Shown one piece after another: positions 58,626-64,000 of a DNA stretch of 64,000 nt (position 1 is its first letter; each line of letters opens with the position of its first letter). Under the pieces are notes generated by a model, which ran no database searches, was not told where the DNA came from, and saw only the letters and a list, made by a program, of their open reading frames with translations. This stretch comes from Betaproteobacteria bacterium (GTDB lineage Bacteria > Pseudomonadota > Gammaproteobacteria > Burkholderiales > Usitatibacteraceae), in assembly GCA_016720855.1 (NCBI GenBank), contig JADKJU010000001.1, positions 1,233,501 through 1,297,500 on the forward strand, written 5' to 3'. Both the position numbers and the translations under genes were made by a program.

Positions 58626-60797
58626 TCAGTCTCGCGCACGCGCCTTCCAGCGCGAGAGCAGCAACGCGTTGGACACGACGCTCACGCTGCTCAGCGCCAT
58701 GGCGGCGCCGGCGATCATGGGTGACAGCAGGCCCAGGGCCGCGAGCGGCACGCCCACCAGGTTGTACACGATCGCCCAGAAGAGATTCTGCCGGATCTTC
58801 GCATGGGTGCGGCGCGAGATGTCCAGCGCGTCGGCCACCAGCGACGGGTCCGCGCGCATCAGCGTGATGCCCGCCGTGTGCATCGCGACATCGGTGCCCG
58901 TGCCCATCGCGATGCCGATGTCGGCGGCGGCGAGCGCCGGCGCGTCGTTGATGCCGTCGCCGACCATCGCGACCGCCCCGTGCGCCGCGCGCAACCTCGC
59001 GACGACCGCCGCCTTCTCCTCCGGCTGCACCTCGGCCAGAACCTCCTCGATGCCGAGAGCCCGGCCGGCGGCCTGCGCCGCGCCGCGGTTGTCCCCGGTG
59101 ACGAGCACGGTCACGAGGCCGAGCGAACGCAGCTTCGCGATCGCACCCGCTGACCGGGGCTTCACCTCGTCGCCGAAAGCGAGGAGCGCCAGCGCTCGCA
59201 GGCGGGGCGCCGACTCGACGAGCCACGACACGGTGAGCCCTCGCGCCTGCAGCCGCGCGGCGTCGCCCTCCAGGCGGTCGATGCCGTCGACTCCCAGCTC
59301 GTCCACCCAGCGCCGGCTCGCGATCGCGACCGTGCGATCCCCGATGCGAGCCTCGGCTCCGCGGCCGGAGACGGTGCGCAGATCCCGCGCCGGGGGAACC
59401 GGCACGAGCTCGCGCTGCGCCGAATCCAGGACCGCCCTGGCCAGCGGATGGGTAGAGCCGCGTTGCACGGCGGCCGCAAGCGCGAGCGCCTTCCCGCGAT
59501 CGATGTCGAGAGGCACCACTTCCACGAGGCAGGGCCTGCCCTCGGTGAGCGTGCCCGTCTTGTCGAAGGCCACGACGCGCGTGCGATGGGCCACTTCGAG
59601 CGCCTCGGCGTCCTTGATGAGGATGCCGTGGCGCGCGGCCACGCCCGTGCCGACCATCACCGCTGTGGGCGTGGCCAGCCCCAACGCGCACGGGCAGGCG
59701 ATGACGAGCACCGCCACGGCATTGAGGACCGCGGCTTCCCAGTTGCCGGTAAAGAAGCCCCAGGCGAGAAAGGTGAGGAATGCGATCGCGACCACGGCCG
59801 GCACGAAGACCTCGCTCACGCGGTCGACGAGTCGCTGGATGGGCGCCTTGGCCGCCTGCGCCGACTCGACGGCGCGGATGATCCTCGCGAGCGTGCTCTC
59901 CGCGCCCACGGCGACGGTGCGCGCGACGAGTCGACCCTCGGCGTTCACCGAGCCGCCGGTCACGCGGCTTCCGGGCGACTTGGCCACAGGCAGGCTCTCG
60001 CCGGTGAGGAGGGACTCGTCCACGTGAGTCTCGCCTTCGGTCACTTCCGCATCCACGGGCACGCGATCGCCGGGCAACACGACGACGAGGTCGCCCACCT
60101 TCAGCCGCGCCACGGGCACCACCTGCTCCTCGCCGTTCTCGAGCAGGCGCGCCGTCTCCGGCCGCAGCGCCGCCAGCGCCCGGATCGCCTCAGTCGTCTG
60201 GCGCTTGGCGCGCTCCTCGAGCCACTTGCCCGTGCGCACCAGCGTGATCACCACCGCCGAGGCCTCGAAGTAGAGGTGCGCGCTGCCGTGGGCGAGCGCG
60301 AGATAGGCGCTCAGGCCATACGCGGCGGTGGTCCCGATCGCGACCAGCAGGTCCATGTTTCCGGCGCGCGCGGCGAGCGCCTTCCACGCGGAACGGTAGA
60401 ACCGGGCGCCGAACACGAATTGCACGGGCGTGGCAAGCAGCCACTGCAGCCATGCCGGAAGCATCACGTGCACGCCGAACAGGGCGGCGACCATGGGCAC
60501 GACGAGCGGCGCGGTGAGGAACGCGCAGGCCGCGAGCTCCAGCGTGTCGCGGCGGATGCCGGCTCTCGGCGCCTCACGAGGGGCCTCTTCTTCCTGCACC
60601 GATGCCTCGTACCCGGCGCCGCGAATGGCCGCGATGGCAGCCTGCGCGACCCATCCGGCCGCCCGCACGGTGGCGACTTCCGTGGCCAGATTGACGCTCG
60701 CCGTTTCCACGCCCGGCACCTTCAGCAGCGCCTTCTCGACGCGGGCCACACACGAGGCGCAGGTCATCCCTTCGACCTTCAGGTCGATGAGGTTCAC
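58626..60797 (-). CDS. copA: Cu(I)-exporting P-type ATPase
   Basis: 723 aa from the GTG at 60797. One N-terminal HMA domain (VEGMTCASCVARVEKAL, CxxC at 13-16), eight membrane helices, the intramembrane ion site CPC (IACPCALGLATPTA, near 369), the phosphorylation site DKTGTLT (near 411), the TGE loop (LLTGESLPV), the HP motif (STHPLAR) and GDGINDAPAL. Later helices carry YN and MxxSS-type residues (YNLVG, MALSSVSV) as in CopA (P1B-1). A longer frame upstream is made of an intergenic repeat, so the GTG is preferred. Confidence 0.95.
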   Translation of the reverse strand: MNLIDLKVEGMTCASCVARVEKALLKVPGVETASVNLATEVATVRAAGWVAQAAIAAIRGAGYEASVQEEEAPREAPRAGIRRDTLELAACAFLTAPLVVPMVAALFGVHVMLPAWLQWLLATPVQFVFGARFYRSAWKALAARAGNMDLLVAIGTTAAYGLSAYLALAHGSAHLYFEASAVVITLVRTGKWLEERAKRQTTEAIRALAALRPETARLLENGEEQVVPVARLKVGDLVVVLPGDRVPVDAEVTEGETHVDESLLTGESLPVAKSPGSRVTGGSVNAEGRLVARTVAVGAESTLARIIRAVESAQAAKAPIQRLVDRVSEVFVPAVVAIAFLTFLAWGFFTGNWEAAVLNAVAVLVIACPCALGLATPTAVMVGTGVAARHGILIKDAEALEVAHRTRVVAFDKTGTLTEGRPCLVEVVPLDIDRGKALALAAAVQRGSTHPLARAVLDSAQRELVPVPPARDLRTVSGRGAEARIGDRTVAIASRRWVDELGVDGIDRLEGDAARLQARGLTVSWLVESAPRLRALALLAFGDEVKPRSAGAIAKLRSLGLVTVLVTGDNRGAAQAAGRALGIEEVLAEVQPEEKAAVVARLRAAHGAVAMVGDGINDAPALAAADIGIAMGTGTDVAMHTAGITLMRADPSLVADALDISRRTHAKIRQNLFWAIVYNLVGVPLAALGLLSPMIAGAAMALSSVSVVSNALLLSRWKARARD

Positions 60798-60839
60798 GCG
60801 GACGCCTTCCGGGTCCGCAATGCCCCGTTTGCCGCGCGT

Positions 60840-60905
60840 GGAGGTGCCGGGCGAGGAGATGGCACCGCCTTTCCACCCGGGAGAGGGTTGGGGCGAGGGC
60901 GAGAC
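60840..60905. repeat. CCCTCGCCCCAACCCTCTCCC-type intergenic repeat fragment
   Basis: On the minus strand this gap upstream of copA contains CCCTCGCCCCAACCCTCTCC then CGGGTGGAAAGG, one half of a widespread proteobacterial intergenic palindrome. It lies between copZ and copA and would be in their shared transcript. Confidence 0.55.
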
Positions 60906-60925
60906 AGGCACATCGACGGCCACGG

Positions 60926-61135
60926 CTAGGGTCCCGGGCTGCCAAGCACCGGCGTGTAGCCCGCCCCGGCGATGGCTGCGATGAAATCCTGCGCCGGCCT
61001 GGTGCTCGCGATGCGCACCCGCCTGGCAGCGAGGTCGATCTCGCAGCCGACGGCGGCGTCGATTTCCCTGACGGTCCTGGTGATGACCGAGGCGCAGTGG
61101 CCGCAGGTCATGTCGCTGACGGCGATTTCGATCAT
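60926..61135 (-). CDS. copZ: Copper chaperone CopZ-like
   Basis: 69 aa, one HMA domain with SDMTCGHCASVITRTV (C-x-x-C) and CEIDLAARRVRIAS. First gene of the copper operon. The ATG at 61135 follows AGGAGA and lies about 23 bases after the predicted transcription start. It hands Cu(I) to CopA and possibly to CueR. Confidence 0.92.
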   Translation of the reverse strand: MIEIAVSDMTCGHCASVITRTVREIDAAVGCEIDLAARRVRIASTRPAQDFIAAIAGAGYTPVLGSPGP

Positions 61136-61164
61136 GGCGCGTCTCCTTGGGAGTTCACGCCGCC

Positions 61165-61195
61165 ACTGTCCACCTTCCCACCGTGGGAAGGTCAA
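61165..61195 (-). promoter_or_regulatory. CueR-type promoter and operator of the copper operon
   Basis: Minus-strand -35 TTGACC (61195-61190) and -10 GACAGT (61170-61165) are 19 bp apart, the stretched spacing used by MerR-family activators. A perfect palindrome, ACCTTCCCA-CCG-TGGGAAGGT (61172-61192), fills the spacer, matching the CueR operator pattern. It lies just past the sixA stop. Confidence 0.88.
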
Positions 61196-61205
61196 TACCC
61201 AAGCC

Positions 61206-61667
61206 TCAATCCACCAGGTCGGGCGCAATCACCGCACGAAGGATCGTTTCATTGAGCCCGGCGCGCTTGTCGTACTTGCCGGAAAACCACCACACCGCGC
61301 CCTTCTTCACGCTCAGATCGCGCAGATGCCCGGTCAGGAGGCGCGCCGCCAGGCGCCCGAGGGTCGGCTGGTGGCCCACGAGGATCACGTTCCCGTCACC
61401 GGCGGGCCAGCCGGCTTCGTTCAGGAGCGCCTCCTCCGTCGCCGAGGTCCCCAATGCGGAGCGCACGTCGACATCGAGGTCGAGCGCCTCCGCCGTCTGC
61501 CTGGCGCGCACGGCGGGGCTCGAAAGAACCAGCCACTGCCCTTCCAGGCGCGGCCGCAGCCATCGCGCCATCTTCGCCGCCTGCTTGCGACCCTTGTCGG
61601 TGAGCTCGCGCTTCATGTCCATCACACCCACTTCCGCATCCGCATGGCGCCACAGGACCAGTTCCAT
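61206..61667 (-). CDS. sixA: Phosphohistidine phosphatase SixA
   Basis: 153 aa histidine phosphatase fold. The RHG-like motif is LVLWRHADAEVG (H8), followed by SSPAVRARQTAEAL and a second catalytic histidine in VILVGHQPTLGRLA. SixA dephosphorylates phosphohistidine, for instance in the nitrogen PTS phosphocarrier. The ATG at 61667 follows GGAGCGAAG. It lies 14 bases after the oligopeptidase on the same strand and its stop is next to the copper promoter. Confidence 0.9.
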   Translation of the reverse strand: MELVLWRHADAEVGVMDMKRELTDKGRKQAAKMARWLRPRLEGQWLVLSSPAVRARQTAEALDLDVDVRSALGTSATEEALLNEAGWPAGDGNVILVGHQPTLGRLAARLLTGHLRDLSVKKGAVWWFSGKYDKRAGLNETILRAVIAPDLVD

Positions 61668-61681
61668 TTTCTTCGCTCCGT

Positions 61682-64000
61682 TCAGGGTTTGGCGTCGACG
61701 GCATCGCGGGCCGGCGCGGCGACCGGATTCACGGCCGGAACGCCTGCCGGAACCCCGGAAGGAACGCCGGACGGAATCTCGGCCGGGACCTCCGCGACAG
61801 GCACGAATCCCTCGCTCCCGAACTGCCAGAGGAGGAAGGCATAGATGTCGGCGAGTTCCTCCTCGCGTTGCTCGCGGGTCGCGCCGCGCCCGTGACCTCC
61901 CTGCCACTCCACGCGCAGCAGCACGGGCTTTGCGCTGCTGGTGGCGGCCTGCAGGCGAGCGGCCATCTTGCCCGCTTGCCACGGGTCCACGCGCGGGTCG
62001 TTCATGCCGGTGGTGAGCAGGACCGCCGGGTAGGCGGTGCCGTCCTTCACCTGATGATAGGCGGACATCCTGCGCAGTGCATCGAACCCTTCGCGCGTCG
62101 CCACGGAACCGAATTCCGGGATGTTGGCCGGCCCGTTGGCCGTGAACTCGAAGCGAAGCATGTCGAGCACCGCCACGCGCGGAACGACGGCGGCGAAGAG
62201 GTCGGGCCGGCGAACCATTGCCCCCGCCGACGGGATGCCGCCCGCGCTCGTGCCCTGGATCGCCAGTCGCTTCGGGCTCGTGAAGCCGAACTTCACGAGA
62301 AATTCCGCGCACGCGACGAAATCGAGGATCGTGTTTTCCTTCGTCCCCTTCTGGCCGGCGCGATGCCACTCCTCGCCGTATTCGCCGCCGCCGCGGATAT
62401 GCGCGAAGGCGATGATGCCGCCCCGCTCGAGCCAGGCGAGCCGCGTCGCATCGAAGTAAGGCGTCTGCGAGATGCCGTAGGCGCCGTAGCCGATGAGGAG
62501 CGTCGGGTTGTCGGCGGTAAGCATCGTCGTCTTGCGGTACAGAAGGGTCACGGGCACCTTCGTGCCGTCGTGGCTGGGTGCGTACAGGCGCACCTCGTCC
62601 ATCCCCGAAAGGTCCGCGCGCGATGCCGGCTGCAGCCCGGTGTTCTTCAGGTTTCCCGTCCTGGCTTCCACCGTCACCACCGCGGGCGCCTCGAGGAATC
62701 CCTGCAGGAGCAGCACCGCGCCAGGTCGCTGCGGATGCGTCAAGAGCTGCGTGATGGCCAGGTCGAACTCGGTCTTCACGAACTCCGGCGTGCGCGAGGC
62801 GCCGAACCCCAGGTTCAGGCGTTCGAGCCGCTCCAGCCCGCCCACCGTCGTGCGCAGGTACAGCGCGTCGGCGGCGAGCGCCATGCCGAGGATGACCGTG
62901 TCGCCCTCCGGCACCACCTTCCTCGGCCGAGATACCTCGGAGCTCCCCACCTTCATCACGAGCACCTGGTTGCGCAGCGCCCCCTTGTGGGTGAGCAGGT
63001 AGAGGTCGTCCTTCCATGCCTGGATGGCAGTCACGCCGTCCTCGAAATCGACGATCTTCGTCCAGCGCGGCAGGCCCTTCGCCAGTTCCCTCACCGGCGT
63101 CACGTGCACCGAGATCTCGCGGCGCACGCCATGCCGCACGACGGCATAGGCGTGCGTCGAATCCTCGGGCACCACGAGCGAGGGGTACACGAACTCCGGC
63201 ACGTCGCGCGCGCCTCCCGCGCCGGAAGCAAAGACGATCTCGTCCTGCGCCGCCGGCCGCCCCACCACATGGCGATAGAGGCGGATTCCCGCATAGCGGT
63301 GCGCGGCGTCGGCACGACCGCCTTCCGGAATGCGCGCGTAGTAGAACGCGCGGCTGTCGTGGTGCCAGGCAAGGCCGGAGTTGAATCGCGCGCGGTCGAT
63401 GGCCACGCCGGTGTCGCGCGCGTCCCGCACCTCCAGAACGCGCAATGTGGCGTCCTCCGTGCCACCGGACGAGACGCCGTAGGCCACGAGCCGGCCGTCC
63501 GGCGACGGCTGATACCAGTCGATCGTGGCGCGCGCATCCCCGGACGAGAACCGCGCGGGGTCGAGAATCACGCGCTCGGGCCCGGTGAACCCGTCGCGCA
63601 CGCACAGCACGGCAGTCGCGTTCCCCGGCGAAAGCTTCAGGTAGAACACCTTGCCGTTGGCGAGCGCAAGGCTGCGCACGGACACCTGCGCGGCCGAAAG
63701 CTCCCGGATGCGCCCGGCCAGGGCCGCGCGGCCGGGAATGCGGGCGAGTTCCCGGCGCGCGTATTCGTCCTGCGCACGGAAATACGCCTGCGATTCGGGC
63801 GACTTCACGTCCTCGAGCCACCGGTAGGGGTCCACGATCTCATCGCCGTGCAGCCTTTCGCGCACCTCGCGCACCGCCGCAAACGGATGCGTCGGCTCGA
63901 CAGTTCCCACGGCCACCGCGGGTGGCTGCGGCGCAACGGAAGTCATCGCAGCGGGAGGCGTTGCAGCGGAAGGCGCTGTAGCGGGAGGCGTCGCGGCGGA
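61682..64000 (-). CDS. Prolyl oligopeptidase family serine peptidase (5' end beyond window)
   Basis: At least 772 aa in this window. An S9A beta-propeller (PYRWLEDVKSPESQAYFRAQ, WYQPSPDGRLVAYGVSSGG) is followed by the hydrolase domain with IRGGGEYGEEWHRAGQKGTK. The catalytic Ser is in QGTSAGGIPSAGAM, Asp in GMNDPRVDPWQAGKM and His in WQGGHGRGATREQ. The usual SNGG is SAGG here. The C-terminus carries a repeat (IPSGVPSGVPAGVPAV). The ATG at 63946 is internal: the frame stays open to the window edge through a Pro/Ala/Thr-rich repeat (two ATPPA units), probably following a signal peptide outside the window. Confidence 0.92.
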   Translation of the reverse strand, partial: SAATPPATAPSAATPPAAMTSVAPQPPAVAVGTVEPTHPFAAVREVRERLHGDEIVDPYRWLEDVKSPESQAYFRAQDEYARRELARIPGRAALAGRIRELSAAQVSVRSLALANGKVFYLKLSPGNATAVLCVRDGFTGPERVILDPARFSSGDARATIDWYQPSPDGRLVAYGVSSGGTEDATLRVLEVRDARDTGVAIDRARFNSGLAWHHDSRAFYYARIPEGGRADAAHRYAGIRLYRHVVGRPAAQDEIVFASGAGGARDVPEFVYPSLVVPEDSTHAYAVVRHGVRREISVHVTPVRELAKGLPRWTKIVDFEDGVTAIQAWKDDLYLLTHKGALRNQVLVMKVGSSEVSRPRKVVPEGDTVILGMALAADALYLRTTVGGLERLERLNLGFGASRTPEFVKTEFDLAITQLLTHPQRPGAVLLLQGFLEAPAVVTVEARTGNLKNTGLQPASRADLSGMDEVRLYAPSHDGTKVPVTLLYRKTTMLTADNPTLLIGYGAYGISQTPYFDATRLAWLERGGIIAFAHIRGGGEYGEEWHRAGQKGTKENTILDFVACAEFLVKFGFTSPKRLAIQGTSAGGIPSAGAMVRRPDLFAAVVPRVAVLDMLRFEFTANGPANIPEFGSVATREGFDALRRMSAYHQVKDGTAYPAVLLTTGMNDPRVDPWQAGKMAARLQAATSSAKPVLLRVEWQGGHGRGATREQREEELADIYAFLLWQFGSEGFVPVAEVPAEIPSGVPSGVPAGVPAVNPVAAPARDAVDAKP

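Noticed and set aside
60798..60923. Longer CopA starting at 60923
   Set aside because: The extra residues (SPSPQPSPGWKGG type) translate a widespread intergenic repeat; the GTG at 60797 has a good ribosome-binding site and gives the standard N-terminus.
1..64000. rRNA or tRNA genes
   Set aside because: I looked for conserved stretches and cloverleaf ends and saw none.

Overview
The window is about 64 kb of very GC-rich DNA. The adjacency of yhdP and glnE, the ilvE/zf-CHCC/waaF order, a PhaM/PhaZ polyhydroxyalkanoate pair, a complete type II secretion (T2SS) cluster and a Na+-translocating NQR operon all point to a betaproteobacterial chromosome of an environmental lineage. No rRNA, tRNA, CRISPR array, prophage or intact transposase gene was seen. 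Coding density is high, and many neighbours are joined by ATGA or GTGA stop/start overlaps.

Layout. 1-10 kb: yhdP (cut by the window edge) diverges from glnE, which converges on a membrane adenylate cyclase; ilvE, a CHCC zinc-finger protein and waaF follow, then a DUF1684 lipoprotein. 9.6-15.5 kb, minus strand: a molybdenum hydroxylase group (iorA-iorB, small membrane protein, alpha/beta hydrolase lipoprotein, xdhC, small membrane ORF, mocA-like). 15.6-21.2 kb: an NTF2-like protein, a small exported protein, then a Ser/Thr kinase with TPR-like tail, an ECF sigma factor and an exported protein of unknown function. 21.4-23.3 kb: an orphan peptide-type substrate-binding protein. 23.3-34.4 kb: gspC-D-E-F-G-H-I-J-K-L-M-N. 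34.3-37.8 kb: yheT, a phosphomannomutase/phosphoglucomutase, a repeat-rich intergenic block and a lone cyclic-nucleotide-binding-domain protein. 37.9-45.6 kb: nqrABCDEF, a CBS protein, apbE and nqrM. 45.6-56.5 kb: phaM/phaZ, pip, a DUF6279-like lipoprotein, an SDR, a FabH-like synthase, two GST-fold proteins, a TetR regulator, a Nudix hydrolase and a GNAT. 55.9-61.2 kb, minus strand: a copper operon (copZ-copA-cueR-cusF-copZ2-dmeF-DUF924) behind a clear CueR-type promoter. 61.2-64 kb: sixA and a prolyl oligopeptidase cut by the window edge.

Three things stand out. First, ten copies of a palindromic element built around GGGGTC (GGGGTCTGTCCCC, GGGGTCGGAT and GGGGTCAGGTT variants) lie mostly at gene ends. 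They supply stop codons or C-terminal residues to several genes, and one copy lies in frame inside the prepilin leader of gspJ. Second, nqrB, nqrD and nqrF each carry a single-base frameshift, and each becomes exactly family length when that one base is corrected. Third, nqrA has a near-consensus FNR/ANR-type site placed for class II activation, and the copper operon has a perfect CueR-like operator between promoter elements spaced by 19 bp.
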